From Massilia sp. Root335 (GTDB lineage Bacteria; Pseudomonadota; Gammaproteobacteria; Burkholderiales; Burkholderiaceae_D), in assembly GCF_001425685.1 (NCBI RefSeq), contig NZ_LMCY01000004.1, positions 62,541 to 126,540 on the forward strand: 64,000 nucleotides of DNA. Reading direction: 5' to 3'. Positions 29,077 to 38,737 of the stretch are shown one piece after another. The notes under the pieces are model-generated. The model was not told where the DNA came from and did no database searches. It saw only the letters and a list, made by a program, of their open reading frames with translations. The translations under genes were made by a program, and so were the position numbers. Every line of letters begins with the position of its first letter. The stretch's first letter is position 1.

Positions 29077-29792
29077 GGCACGACTTCGGCGGAAAACAAC
29101 CGTTCGACCGGCAGATCGGCGATCGCGTGCTCGAACAGGCCGTGGCCGTCCCAGCGCGGCAGCGCAATATCCGATTGCGACGGCACCGCCCTGCCCGCAT
29201 AGAACGGTCCCATCCGGGCGATGATGCCCGGGAAGGCGCGGCAATAACTCGACGCGACGCCCGCCAGCTGTGCCAGCCGTTTATAGGTGATCACGCTCGC
29301 GGGCGGCATGGTGTCGAGCACGTGCACGATGCGCTCGCGCCAGTCGTCGGACCACGCCGGCAACGGCGGACCCGCGGCGCGGACCCGGTCGCCCGGGCGG
29401 ATGAGTCCGCCGCGCAGCACGCGCGCCAGCATGCCGCGCCGCGTGCCGATGCGCGTGGACAGACCGGGCCGGTGGGCGTCCAGGTGCCCGCAGGCCTCGC
29501 ACTGGAACATCAGGCGCAGCAGGACCTCGTCGCCGATCCGCAGCACGGTGCCGGAGGCGAGCCGCGACGTGTCGAGGTCCACCAGCAGGTTCTCGCGCAG
29601 CGCGTGCGGCGGCAGCGCGAACGCGTCGTACGCGTCCGTGCCCGCGAGCAGCAACTGGCGCGGCGACAGCGGGTCGGCATGCACGTCGCCGTCCAGCCCC
29701 ATGCCGGCGGTGGCGCGCACGCCGTCCACGCGCGCGGGAGGCGCGGCCAGACTGGCGCGCAGGGCCAGCGCTTCGATCCGTCCGGTGTTCAT
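29073..29792 (-). CDS. MOSC-domain protein fused to an alkyltransferase-like (MGMT/ATL) C-terminal segment
   Basis: 239 residues. Residues about 1-140 are a MOSC domain (GLDGDVHADPLSPRQLLLAG, LRENLLVDL, VLLRLMFQCEACGHLD with the conserved Cys, GTRRGMLARVLRGG). Residues about 150-195 (ERIVHVLDTMPPASVITYKR, LAQLAGVASSYCRAF) resemble the DNA-binding part of O6-alkylguanine transferase-like proteins; the alkyl-accepting PCHR motif is missing. MOSC domains handle sulfur carried on cysteine, often with molybdenum cofactor. The fusion role is unknown; the ATL part could be DNA-binding only. Confidence 0.7.
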   Translation of the reverse strand: MNTGRIEALALRASLAAPPARVDGVRATAGMGLDGDVHADPLSPRQLLLAGTDAYDAFALPPHALRENLLVDLDTSRLASGTVLRIGDEVLLRLMFQCEACGHLDAHRPGLSTRIGTRRGMLARVLRGGLIRPGDRVRAAGPPLPAWSDDWRERIVHVLDTMPPASVITYKRLAQLAGVASSYCRAFPGIIARMGPFYAGRAVPSQSDIALPRWDGHGLFEHAIADLPVERLFSAEVVP

Positions 29793-29879
29793 GTACGGTG
29801 TCCGTGTCGATAGTCGAGACCCCAGTCTGCCACATGCGCGGCCGGCGCGGACGGCGTACCGGCGCGCGCATCAGGACGG

Positions 29880-32800
29880 TCAACGATGCCGCCGATCGCG
29901 GGAACTTCCGTGCGCCCACGTGTACAGGGCCGGCAGGATCAGCAAGGTGAGCGCCGTCGACGACAGGATGCCGCCGATGACGACCGTCGCCAGCGGCCGC
30001 TGCACCTCGGCGCCCGTGCTCGTCGCCAGCGCCATCGGCAAAAAGCCGAGCGAAGCGACGAGTGCCGTCATCAGCACGGCCCGCAAGCGCACCTGCGCCC
30101 CTTCGCGGATGGCCTCGTCGGCCGTCCGGCCCTGGTCGCGCAGCGAACGCACGAAGGCGAGCATGACGAGCCCGTTCAGCACGGCAACGCCGGACAGCGC
30201 GATGAAACCCACCGCCGCCGAGATCGACAGCGGCAGTCCGCGCAGCCACAGCGCCAGCACGCCGCCGCTGACGGCGAACGGGATGCCGCTGAACACGAGC
30301 AGGCCATCCTTCACGCTGCCGAACATCAGGTAAAGCAACGCGAACACGAGCGCCAGCGCGGCCGGGATGACGAGCGCCAGGCGCTGGCTCGCCGCCTGCA
30401 GGTTCTCGAACTGTCCGCCCAGGCTCAGCCAGACGCCCGCCGGCAATTTCAGCTTGCCGAGATTGCCCTGCAAATCCGCGACGAACGATCCCAGGTCGCG
30501 CCCGCGCACGTTGGCCGTGACGACGATGCGGCGCTTGCCGTTTTCGCGGCTGATCTGGTTCGCTTCCGGCACGAAGGCAAGCGTGGCGATCTCGGACAAC
30601 GGGATGCTCGCGGTCCGTCCATCCCGCGCGGGCAGGGAGATCGGCAGCCGGCGCAGCGTCTCGACGTCGTTGCGCGCGCCTTCCGGCAGGCGCACGGTGA
30701 TGGCGAAGCGGCGGTCGCCCTCGAACACCGTCCCGACGTCGCGGCCGCCGACGAGCGTGCCGAACGCTTCCTGCACGTCGGCCACGTTCAGGCCGTAGCG
30801 CGCTGCCTTGATGCGGTCGACGGCCAGCGTCAGCGCGGGCAGTCCCTCCGTCTGCTCGATCTTCACGTCGAACGCGCCCGGCAGCCGCCCCAGCAGCTGG
30901 GCGATGCGCTGGGCCGTCGCGAGCATCGTGGCCGTATCGTCCCCGAACACTTTGATGGCCACGTCGCTGCGCACGCCCGATATGAGTTCGTTGAAACGCA
31001 GCTGGATCGGTTGCGAGAACTCATAGTTGTTGCCGGGGATGCGCTGCGCCGCCGCCGAGATCGCGGCCACGAGCTGGGCGTGCGAGCGGCGCGGCGTCGG
31101 CCAGTCCCGTTCCGGCCGCAGGATGAAATAGCTGTCGGCGACGTTCGGCGGCATCGGGTCCGTCGCCACCTCGGCCGTGCCGATGCGCGCGAATGCCCGC
31201 TCGATCTCGGGGAATTCCCGCAGCAGGGCGCTTTCCAGCGTCTGCTGCATCGCCACCGACTGCTGCAGGCTCGTGCCGGGTATCCGCACGGTCATCACGG
31301 CCAGGTCGCCTTCGTTCAGGTTCGGCGCGAACTCGGTGCCCAGGCGCGTCGCCAGCAGGCCCGTCAACAACACGGCGAGCAGCGCGAACGTCAGCGCCAC
31401 CGGGCGGTTGCGCAGCACCCAGTCCAGCAGCGGCCGGTACAGGTCGTGCGCGGTGTGCATCAGGCGGTTGTCGTGCCCGGCCACGTTGCTGACGAACAGC
31501 GCAACGGCGGCCGGCACGAACGTCACGGACAACACCATCGCGCCCGCCAGCGCCATCACGACGGTGATCGCCATCGGGTGGAACATCTTGCCTTCGATGC
31601 CGGACAGCGCGAGGATCGGCAAATACACCGTCATGATGATCAGCTGGCCGAACAGCAGTGGCCGTCTCGCCTCCGCCGCCGCGTGCGCCACTTCGGCCCG
31701 ACGCTCGTCTCCCGTCAACGGCCGGCCCGCCGCGGCCTGGGCGAGGCCGAGCCGGCGGATGCAGTTCTCGACGATGACGACGGCGCCGTCGATGATGATG
31801 CCGAAGTCGAGCGCCCCCAGGCTCATCAGGTTGGCGCTGACGCCGGCGCCCACCATGCCCGTGAACACGAGCAGCATCACGAGCGGAATCACGAGGGCCG
31901 TGACGAGCGCCGCGCGCAGATTGCCCAGGAAGACGAACAGGATCGCAATGACGAGCAGCGCGCCTTCGACGAGGTTGTTACGCACGGTCGCGATGGCCTT
32001 GTTCACCAGCACGGCACGGTCGTACACCGGTAAAGCCTGCACGCCGGACGGCAGCGAGCGGTTGACCTCGTCCAGCTTGCGGCGCGCGCCGTCCGCCACG
32101 GCGCGGCTGTTCTGGCCGATGAGCATGAAGACGGCGCCCAGCACGACCTCTCTCCCGTTCTCCGTGGCGGCGCCGGTGCGCAACGCGCGGCCCGGTTCGA
32201 CGTCGGCCACGTCGCGCACGCGCACGGGCGCACCGTCGACGACGTCGAGCACGATGTTGCGGATCTCTTCCAGCGATTTCACCTGCCCCGGCGTGCGCAC
32301 GACAAATTGCTCGCCGCCCCGTTCGATGTAGCCGGCGCCCGCGTTGGCGTTGTTGCGGTCGATGGCGTTCACGAGCGTTGCCAGCGACAGGCCATGGGCC
32401 GTCAGCTTCGCCATGTCCGGCGCAACCTGGTATTCCTTCAAATAGCCGCCGATCGTGTTCACTTCCGTGACACCCGCCACGCCACGCAGCTGCGGTGCCA
32501 CGATCCAGTCCTGGATCTCGCGCAGGTCGGCCGGAGAATAGGGCGTGCCGTCCGGCTTGCGCGCGCCGGCGCGCGCTTCGACCGTCCAGTAAAAAATTTC
32601 GCCGAGTCCCGTCGCGATCGGGCCCAGCGCCGGCTCGGCCTTGTCGGGCAGCCGGCTTTGCGCCTGCTGCAGCCGTTCGTTCACGAGCTGGCGCGCAAAA
32701 TAGACGTCGGTGCCTTCCTTGAAGACGACGGTGACCTGGGACAGGCCATACCGCGACAGCGAACGCGTCTGCTCGAGCCGCGGCAGGCCGTTCATCGCCG

Positions 32801-33011
32801 TCTCGATGGGGAAGGTGATGCGCTGCTCGACTTCCAGCGGCGAATATCCCTGCACCGCCGTGTTGATCTGGACTTGCACGTTGGTGATGTCGGGCACCGC
32901 GTCGATCGGCAGGCGCTGGTAGTTGACCACGCCGAGGCCGGCGAGGGCGATGACGGCGAACACGACCAGCCAACGGCGCGCGATGGCAAATGCGATGAGT
33001 TTCTGGAACAT
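29880..33011 (-). CDS. czcA: Heavy-metal RND efflux pump inner-membrane protein, CzcA type
   Basis: 1043 residues, the usual size, with two sets of six membrane helices. The TM4 motif DFGIIIDGAVVIVEN has both Asp residues found in divalent-cation pumps (CzcA type) and differs from the CusA type for monovalent ions. VPDITNVQVQINTAVQGYSP and the porter-domain motifs are standard. It exports Co, Zn, Cd or Ni with CzcB and CzcC. Last of the four-gene minus-strand operon; starts 10 bp after czcB. Confidence 0.94.
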   Translation of the reverse strand: MFQKLIAFAIARRWLVVFAVIALAGLGVVNYQRLPIDAVPDITNVQVQINTAVQGYSPLEVEQRITFPIETAMNGLPRLEQTRSLSRYGLSQVTVVFKEGTDVYFARQLVNERLQQAQSRLPDKAEPALGPIATGLGEIFYWTVEARAGARKPDGTPYSPADLREIQDWIVAPQLRGVAGVTEVNTIGGYLKEYQVAPDMAKLTAHGLSLATLVNAIDRNNANAGAGYIERGGEQFVVRTPGQVKSLEEIRNIVLDVVDGAPVRVRDVADVEPGRALRTGAATENGREVVLGAVFMLIGQNSRAVADGARRKLDEVNRSLPSGVQALPVYDRAVLVNKAIATVRNNLVEGALLVIAILFVFLGNLRAALVTALVIPLVMLLVFTGMVGAGVSANLMSLGALDFGIIIDGAVVIVENCIRRLGLAQAAAGRPLTGDERRAEVAHAAAEARRPLLFGQLIIMTVYLPILALSGIEGKMFHPMAITVVMALAGAMVLSVTFVPAAVALFVSNVAGHDNRLMHTAHDLYRPLLDWVLRNRPVALTFALLAVLLTGLLATRLGTEFAPNLNEGDLAVMTVRIPGTSLQQSVAMQQTLESALLREFPEIERAFARIGTAEVATDPMPPNVADSYFILRPERDWPTPRRSHAQLVAAISAAAQRIPGNNYEFSQPIQLRFNELISGVRSDVAIKVFGDDTATMLATAQRIAQLLGRLPGAFDVKIEQTEGLPALTLAVDRIKAARYGLNVADVQEAFGTLVGGRDVGTVFEGDRRFAITVRLPEGARNDVETLRRLPISLPARDGRTASIPLSEIATLAFVPEANQISRENGKRRIVVTANVRGRDLGSFVADLQGNLGKLKLPAGVWLSLGGQFENLQAASQRLALVIPAALALVFALLYLMFGSVKDGLLVFSGIPFAVSGGVLALWLRGLPLSISAAVGFIALSGVAVLNGLVMLAFVRSLRDQGRTADEAIREGAQVRLRAVLMTALVASLGFLPMALATSTGAEVQRPLATVVIGGILSSTALTLLILPALYTWAHGSSRDRRHR

Positions 33012-33021
33012 GGTCGCCTCG

Positions 33022-34227
33022 TCAGTCGTCGTGTCCGGCTTCGTTCTTGCCGAGGTCGGCCTTGAGCAGGAAGCTGCCGCCGGACGCATAGGTGCTGCCG
33101 GGCGCCAGCCCCCGCACGATCTCGGTCCGCTTGCCGTCGGACCGTCCGGGCACGACGTCGCGCGCCTGGAATCCGGCCGCCGTGCGGACGAACACGACGC
33201 TGTGCTCGTGGATCGTCTGGATGGCGTCGCTGGCCACCGTCACCGGAACCTGTGCCTGCGGCCCCATCAGGTCGACGCTCGCCAGCATGCCCGGCCGCAG
33301 CCGCGCGTCGCGGTTGGCCAACACGATGCGCGCCGTCGCCATGCGCGTCGTCTCGCCCAGGACGGGGCCGACGAAGGAGACAACGCCGTCGATCTCGTCC
33401 GGCTGCGTGCCCACGCTGACCTTCGCCGCCATGCCCGTGCCCACCTGGCCCAGGCTGTCGGCCGGCACCGCGGCCTCGATCCACACGTGCGCGAGATCGG
33501 CGATCGTCAGCAGGGATGTCATCGCGTCGACGGCCTGGCCCGCCACGGCCGGTTTCTCGACGACGACGCCGGCGATCGGCGCGCGCACCGTCACGCTGCC
33601 CGATACGGCATCACCCCCGATGCCGAGGGCGAGTAGATGCTGCGCCGCGGCCTGCACGGCGATCTCGGCTTCCTTCACGGCCGTCGCGGCGGCCTCGACG
33701 TCCTGGCGGGCGGAGATGCGCTCATCCCACAGCATTTTTTCGCGCCGATACGTCGTGCGCGCGAGCGCGAGGCGCTGGCGCGCGCTCGCGGCGTCGGCGC
33801 GCCATTGCGCCACGGATGGACTGCGGATCGTCACGAGCGCCTGGCCCTGGCGGACGACGCTGCCGGCCGACACGAGCACGGCGTGCACGATGCCCGGCGC
33901 GGGAGACGCCAGCGCGACGGTCCGTTCGGCATCGATCTTGACTTGCGCGGGCAGGTGCAGCCGCTGCCGCAACGTGGCCGGGCCGGCCGTGTCGAGGGCG
34001 ATGCCGTTGGCCTTGATGTGCGCATCCGTCATCGCGATGCCGCGTTCGCCGGCATCGGCGTCGGCTTCGGCGGGCGCGGTGCCTGCGTCCGCGCCGCGAT
34101 CGTCGTGGCCGTGCGCGTCCTGTAGTCTGGCGGGGGCCGTGCCGTTGCGCGTGAAAAGCATCAGGGCGGCAAGGAGGAGGGCGAGCGCGCACAGCAGCGC
34201 GATCGCCAGTTTCTGTTTCTGCGTCAT
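33022..34227 (-). CDS. czcB: Heavy-metal RND efflux membrane-fusion protein, CzcB type
   Basis: 401 residues. One N-terminal membrane anchor (LAIALLCALALLLAALMLF), a short His/Asp-rich stretch (DAHGHDDRGADAG, about 37-50) that may bind metal, then the lipoyl-like, hairpin (about 145-225) and beta-barrel domains of periplasmic adaptors (SPAPGIVHAVLVSAGSVVRQ, RAPIAGVVVEKPAVAGQAVD). The C-terminal ends HDD. It connects CzcA and CzcC. Start 34227 is preceded by AAGAGAAC. Confidence 0.93.
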   Translation of the reverse strand: MTQKQKLAIALLCALALLLAALMLFTRNGTAPARLQDAHGHDDRGADAGTAPAEADADAGERGIAMTDAHIKANGIALDTAGPATLRQRLHLPAQVKIDAERTVALASPAPGIVHAVLVSAGSVVRQGQALVTIRSPSVAQWRADAASARQRLALARTTYRREKMLWDERISARQDVEAAATAVKEAEIAVQAAAQHLLALGIGGDAVSGSVTVRAPIAGVVVEKPAVAGQAVDAMTSLLTIADLAHVWIEAAVPADSLGQVGTGMAAKVSVGTQPDEIDGVVSFVGPVLGETTRMATARIVLANRDARLRPGMLASVDLMGPQAQVPVTVASDAIQTIHEHSVVFVRTAAGFQARDVVPGRSDGKRTEIVRGLAPGSTYASGGSFLLKADLGKNEAGHDD

Positions 34228-34237
34228 GGTGTTCTCT

Positions 34238-35479
34238 TCAATGTTGTTCGATGGGGCCGGCGAGGCGTTCGATGTCGGCGTAGGCGCGCCAGGCATCGTC
34301 GAGGCTGTCCCACTGGCGCGACTGCGCCTGGAACCAGGTGCGCTGCGCGTCGAGCACATCCAGGAAGGTAAATTTTCCGTATTCAAAACCCTTCAGCGTC
34401 TGCTCGTACGCGGCCTGCGCATTCGGCACGACGTCGCGGCGCAGCAGCAGGACTTCGTTCCGGGCCGCCTCGTAGCGGGTGTGGGCGGCCGTCAATGCCG
34501 CAGCCGTCTCGATCTGGGCGGCAGCCAGTTCCTCGCCGGCCTGGTCGGTACGGCGCAAGGCCGCGCGCAAGGCATCCTCGTTGCGGTTGAACAGGGGCAG
34601 CGGCATGGACAGGCCGACGACGGCCTGGCGCCGGCCGATCTGGTCATCCCGTTTCGTGCCGACGGACAAGGTGACGTCGGGCATGCGCGCCGCCCGCTCG
34701 ACGTCCGCCTGGGCCTGCCGGGCCGAGACCTGGCCGCGCGCGCGCCGGACGGCGACCGCATCGCCGGCCCGGGCCAGCAACGCGGCGAGGGGTTCGACGT
34801 CCGGCAGGCGGTCGTCGTCGTCCGCGAGCACGATGGTCGACGATGGCCGGCCGATCAGCGCGCCCAGCCTGGTCCGGGCGATCGCCTGCGCCGCCGTCGC
34901 CTGGGTGAACGCGGTCGTGGCGTCGACGGCGGCAAGGCGGGCCCGCGTCTCGTCGATCGGCGAGATTTTTCCGGCCGCCACGCGCTTGCCCGCCACGTCG
35001 ACGGTCTTGCGCGCAACGTCGGTCAATGCCTGCGCGAGCGCCAGCCGGTGTCCGGCGCCCAGGACATCGTGATAGGCGGCGATGACATCGGCACGTATGG
35101 CCTGGCGCCGCGCGAGCGACTCGATGCGCGCCTGGCCGGCTGCTTCTTGCGCGAGGGCGACGCGGGCCCGGCGTTTATTGCCGAGCTCGATCGGCTGGTC
35201 GATCTGCACGGTGGTCGTGCGCGTGCCCGCCTGCCGGCCTTCGCGCAGATACGACAGTTCGGGATTCGGGAAGCGGTCGGCCTGGCCGACCAGTGCTGCG
35301 CTGGCCTCGGCTTCATAAAAGGCCGCGCGTGCGGCGGGCTGGTCCAGAGCGAGACGGATCGCTGTGGACAAGGCGATGGATGCGGTGTCCGGCGCCGCAA
35401 CCCGCACGGGCTCGGCGCCGCAGCGCCATGCCAGTGCGGATGCGACGACGAGCACCGCCAAATATTTGGATGTGTTCAT
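34238..35479 (-). CDS. czcC: Heavy-metal RND efflux outer-membrane factor, CzcC type
   Basis: 413 residues with a signal peptide (about 1-22) and two outer-membrane efflux (TolC-like) repeats: LALDQPAARAAFYEAEASAA, FPNPELSYLREGRQ, and FEYGKFTFLDVLDAQRTWFQ near the end, which is the CzcC hallmark. It forms the outer-membrane duct of the metal pump. 77 bp after the czcI-like gene and 10 bp before czcB. Confidence 0.93.
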   Translation of the reverse strand: MNTSKYLAVLVVASALAWRCGAEPVRVAAPDTASIALSTAIRLALDQPAARAAFYEAEASAALVGQADRFPNPELSYLREGRQAGTRTTTVQIDQPIELGNKRRARVALAQEAAGQARIESLARRQAIRADVIAAYHDVLGAGHRLALAQALTDVARKTVDVAGKRVAAGKISPIDETRARLAAVDATTAFTQATAAQAIARTRLGALIGRPSSTIVLADDDDRLPDVEPLAALLARAGDAVAVRRARGQVSARQAQADVERAARMPDVTLSVGTKRDDQIGRRQAVVGLSMPLPLFNRNEDALRAALRRTDQAGEELAAAQIETAAALTAAHTRYEAARNEVLLLRRDVVPNAQAAYEQTLKGFEYGKFTFLDVLDAQRTWFQAQSRQWDSLDDAWRAYADIERLAGPIEQH

Positions 35480-35556
35480 GCGTGCTCCTGAAGATGGTCG
35501 ATTCAGGCGCGCGGTGGTTGTGAGGCATCAAGCCTCCGGATCAAAGCCGCGCGCGG

Positions 35557-35895
35557 TCAGGCGGCGGCGGACCATTTCGGCCGTTCGGGACGGCTTGCGG
35601 GCGGAGCGGTGAGAAAAGGCGGGAAAAACGCGATGTCCGACGCGTGGCGGCGGTCGGCCGGTATGACGACGAACTGTGCGGGCAGGCAGGCCGTATGTCC
35701 GAATGTGCAGGCCGCGCAATGCGGGTCGGTCAGCGAGGCGCCGTCGTCGTCGGCCAGGAACACGGTGTCGGCGCCGGTCACCACGCTGTGATGGCTGACG
35801 CCGGCGGGGGTCATCGCGCAGCACTTGTCCGCCACGGCCAGGGCGACCTGGAATGGATAGACCAGCAGCAGCACGATGAGGATCAGGCGACGCAT
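35557..35895 (-). CDS. CzcI-like small exported metal-resistance protein
   Basis: 112 residues with a signal peptide (RRLILIVLLLVYPFQVALA). The mature protein has four cysteines and several histidines (ADKCCAM, GVSHHSV, DPHCAACTFGH) and a Pro-rich end, as in CzcI-type proteins that precede czcCBA and modulate induction in the periplasm. First gene of the czc unit. An ATG six codons upstream (35913) is an alternative; neither has a strong ribosome site. No metal-sensing regulator gene lies beside it. Confidence 0.75.
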   Translation of the reverse strand: MRRLILIVLLLVYPFQVALAVADKCCAMTPAGVSHHSVVTGADTVFLADDDGASLTDPHCAACTFGHTACLPAQFVVIPADRRHASDIAFFPPFLTAPPASRPERPKWSAAA

Positions 35896-36126
35896 GACGC
35901 GATGATACCGCATGTGCGCCCGGACCAGTTTTCGAAGGATAAATATTGCCCTTTATTACGAATTGGAATTGGATTGAGCTAAATGAGCAGCCTCAATAGA
36001 TCACGGGAATAAGGTTGGGTTCGCCATCGTTCTGCATATACCTTTAACGGGAGGGTTTTATTCAGGCCGCCGCTGCGCTGAATAATTCCCGACATAAATG
36101 ATTGAACTCGCTGGAGGGTCGCTGTA

Positions 36127-36714
36127 ATGAAAAGCGCACATATGCTTTGCGGACTTTTTATATTGGGAACTTTGTCCGCCTGTTGTAATCCACCGCTGGT
36201 GGCGACGATCGACGTCCCGAAATTGCCGCAGCAGGCGTCGAATTGGTGTTGGGCAGCCAGTGGCGAAATGACCATGCGCTTCCTGGGCCATGACGTCGCC
36301 CAATGCGTGGAAGCGAATAACCGTTTCGGTCTGACGACGTGCTGCGTCAATAATTCCGGGAGCTGCAATAACGGCGGCTGGCCGGAATACGAGAAATACA
36401 GTTTTTCGGCCGATCAAACCTCCGATACCGCCCTCACGTTCAGCCAGATCAAATCGCAGATTTATTGCAGTAAAAGACCGATCGCATTCAGCTGGCATTG
36501 GCTCGGCGGCGGCGGCCACATGATGGTCGTAAAAGGCTATTTCACCGTCGATGGCGTCCAGTGGGTGGACGTCAACGATCCCGAACCTTATACGGACCTC
36601 AATACGCTGGTCGGCGGCACCGAAACCCTCATGACGTATGCCAATTACGTCAGCCGTGCCGGCGACCACACCCACTGGAACGACTATTACAACATCACGT
36701 ACAAAGGTGACTGA
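36127..36714 (+). CDS. Papain-like cysteine protease (AvrRpt2/C70 family), predicted lipoprotein
   Basis: 195 residues. Lipoprotein-type leader (LCGLFILGTLSACC). The catalytic triad is readable: Cys in QQASNWCWAASGEMTMRFLG (about residue 41), His in GGGGHMMVVKGYF (about 136), and Asp/Asn in WVDVNDPEPY (about 153). This is the pattern of AvrRpt2-type papain-like peptidases. Base composition is clearly lower in GC than neighbours, with AT-rich flanks, which suggests transfer. A second lipoprotein gene starts one base after its stop. Could be a secreted toxin or a peptide-processing enzyme for the nearby leader-peptide system; not decidable here. Confidence 0.8.
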   Translation: MKSAHMLCGLFILGTLSACCNPPLVATIDVPKLPQQASNWCWAASGEMTMRFLGHDVAQCVEANNRFGLTTCCVNNSGSCNNGGWPEYEKYSFSADQTSDTALTFSQIKSQIYCSKRPIAFSWHWLGGGGHMMVVKGYFTVDGVQWVDVNDPEPYTDLNTLVGGTETLMTYANYVSRAGDHTHWNDYYNITYKGD

Positions 36715-36715
36715 C

Positions 36716-37336
36716 ATGCGCAAATTTCCTTTCGCGTTGATCGTTGCGATGGCCTGCGCCCTGGGCGGATGCCAGACGAGCCAACCCCGTCCCAGCAACA
36801 GCGGGACGACCGCCGCGCAGCACGGCCTGGCCACGCTCAGGCAGGTCGTCAACGCCGGCAACTATGCGTCGCTGGGCTTCGACTCGCTCGACGAGGTGCG
36901 CAAGGCAACACTCGGCGAACCGCTGCAGGTCTACCAGGTCCGGCTCGACGCCCTGCGCGCCTTTACCGAGCAGACCAATCCGGAAACGTTGCTCGTCGAT
37001 ATCCGGCGCGACCTGTACCCGGTCAAGGTTGGCGACCGCGTGGCCACGTCCATCTTCGTCATCGGATCGCGCGAGGGCTGGCGCGCGTCCGAGCTGGGCA
37101 ACGCGGCCGTGGCGCGGCTCGTCAGCCGCTATCGTCATGGCGCCGCCGATTTCGTCGTGCACGTGCCCGCGATGAAAGCGTATTTCGTCGCCGACCGCGT
37201 GGAAGGCAAGCTCCTGCTGACGCCCGTCATGGACGACCCGCGTACCAAGCTCAGGGCCGGGGAAACGTTGCCGGCGGACGTCGTCTTCCTCCAGCTCAAG
37301 GCCGCGTCCGACGGGTACAACGGGTTGCCGCAGTAA
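36716..37336 (+). CDS. Lipoprotein of unknown function paired with the cysteine protease
   Basis: 206 residues. Lipobox ALGGC at residues 15-19 after MRKFPFALIVAMAC. The mature part has a conserved-looking core (GLATLRQVVNAGNYASLGFD, YQVRLDALRAF, VATSIFVIGSREGWRASELG) with no recognised domain. Translation is coupled to the protease gene (stop and start one base apart; AAAGGTGA as ribosome site). Plausible roles are an inhibitor, partner or presenting protein for the protease. Not recognised. Confidence 0.7.
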   Translation: MRKFPFALIVAMACALGGCQTSQPRPSNSGTTAAQHGLATLRQVVNAGNYASLGFDSLDEVRKATLGEPLQVYQVRLDALRAFTEQTNPETLLVDIRRDLYPVKVGDRVATSIFVIGSREGWRASELGNAAVARLVSRYRHGAADFVVHVPAMKAYFVADRVEGKLLLTPVMDDPRTKLRAGETLPADVVFLQLKAASDGYNGLPQ

Positions 37337-37360
37337 CAGCGGTAACAGCACGCAACGCCG

Positions 37361-38737
37361 TCACCCGCTGATCTGGCGGAACGGGTCGAAAGCGAGATCG
37401 ATCAGGCGGCGCTTGCGCACGACGATTTCGGCGCTGGCCGTCATGCCGTAGCGCAGCGGGTAGGACGTGTCGCCCACCGTGTAGTGGTCGCGGTCGAGGG
37501 CGATGCGGCCTTCGTACACGGGCAATCTCGTCTGCGGCGAGGCCCGGGTCGCCGGTGCGATGGTCTGCAGCGTGCCCTCGATGATGCCGTAGCGCTGGTA
37601 GGGAAAGGCGTTGAACTTGACCTGCACGGGCAGGCCCTCGCGCAGGAAGGCGCGGTCCTGCTCGGCGATCTCGATCTTGAGGATGGGCCGCGTGTTCTTC
37701 GGCACGATACCGCCCAGCGGCGTGTTGGCCTGGATCTTGTCGCCGGGCTGGGTCGACGTCACCTCCGTGATCACCCCGTCCACGGGCGCGAGGATGCGCA
37801 GGAAGTTGTCCTTGTCGATGTTCTCGAACTGGATGCGCGACGCCGCGTCCGCCACGAGCCGCGCCGTCTGCACCTGCAATCGCAACTTTTCCTCGACGTT
37901 GGTGGCCTCGCGCGTGGCGGCTTCGTATTGCAGGCGCAGGCTGGCCAGCTGCTGGCCGCTCGTTTCGAGCTGCGACCGGGCCTCCGTCGTTTCCTGGCCC
38001 TGGCGCGCGGCGAGTTCGCTCACGCGCGATTCGGCCACGCGTACCGCGTTCTCGGCCGCCTGCAGCGCGTTCTTCTTGCCTTCCACCTGCAGCTGCGAGA
38101 CGCCGCCGCCCCCGGGCAGCGCGAACAGGCGCTCGTACTTGGCGGCCTCGTTGCGCGCCGCATCCCGTGCGCGGCGCGCGTCTTCCAGGTTAGTCCGCGC
38201 TTCCTGCGACTGCGCGCGCTGCCCTTCGGCGAGCCGGCTCGTGCCTTCGGCCAGGCGGCGCCCGTGCTGGCGTTCCTCCGTGTCCATCGCTTCCTTGAGC
38301 GCGGCCACCCGCTGGTCCAGCAGGGCTTTCTTTTGCGGGAATTCCTTCCATTCGCGTTCCGCGTCTTCCAGTTTCAGGCGCGCCTCGAGCGCATTGCGCG
38401 CGGCCTCGATGGCGCCGCGCGCATACAGCCGCGCCACCACGTCGCCCTTGAGCACCGGCTGCCCCTCGGCGATGTAGATGTTGGCCAGTTCGCCGTCGAT
38501 CGGCGCGTACAGGCGCCGCACTTCGGATGCCGGCACCAGGGTGCCCGGCGCCATCACCAGCACGTCGGCGCGGCCGAAGAACGACCACGCCAGGCCGACG
38601 AGCACCAGCGCCACCATCACGTAGATCGCCAGGTGCATATAGCGCGCCGGCGCGGCCGTCAGGATGCCGATGCCTTCGTCGCTGTGGTCTTCCAGCGCGC
38701 CGATCAGGGGCCGCAGCGGATGATCATTCGTTGCCAT
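37361..38737 (-). CDS. HlyD-family periplasmic adaptor for a peptidase-containing ABC exporter
   Basis: 458 residues. One membrane helix (about 32-50, [20 protein letters not shown]), lipoyl half-motif ([20 protein letters not shown]), a long coiled-coil hairpin (about 105-300), the second lipoyl half ([10 protein letters not shown]) and the C-terminal HlyD signature region ([20 protein letters not shown]). It bridges an inner-membrane ABC exporter and an outer-membrane factor in type I secretion. It is the last gene of a minus-strand operon with a NodT-type outer-membrane gene; the C39 ABC exporter at 52.8-55.8 kb is the only partner in the window. ATG 38737 has GGGAGG upstream. Confidence 0.92.
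   Translation of the reverse strand: MATNDHPLRPLIGALEDHSDEGIGILTAAPARYMHLAIYVMVALVLVGLAWSFFGRADVLVMAPGTLVPASEVRRLYAPIDGELANIYIAEGQPVLKGDVVARLYARGAIEAARNALEARLKLEDAEREWKEFPQKKALLDQRVAALKEAMDTEERQHGRRLAEGTSRLAEGQRAQSQEARTNLEDARRARDAARNEAAKYERLFALPGGGGVSQLQVEGKKNALQAAENAVRVAESRVSELAARQGQETTEARSQLETSGQQLASLRLQYEAATREATNVEEKLRLQVQTARLVADAASRIQFENIDKDNFLRILAPVDGVITEVTSTQPGDKIQANTPLGGIVPKNTRPILKIEIAEQDRAFLREGLPVQVKFNAFPYQRYGIIEGTLQTIAPATRASPQTRLPVYEGRIALDRDHYTVGDTSYPLRYGMTASAEIVVRKRRLIDLAFDPFRQISG

Noticed and set aside
29886..32033. A 715-codon plus-strand frame opposite czcA
   Set aside because: Translation is dominated by Arg, Gln, His and Asp and lacks motifs; it is the antisense shadow of czcA.
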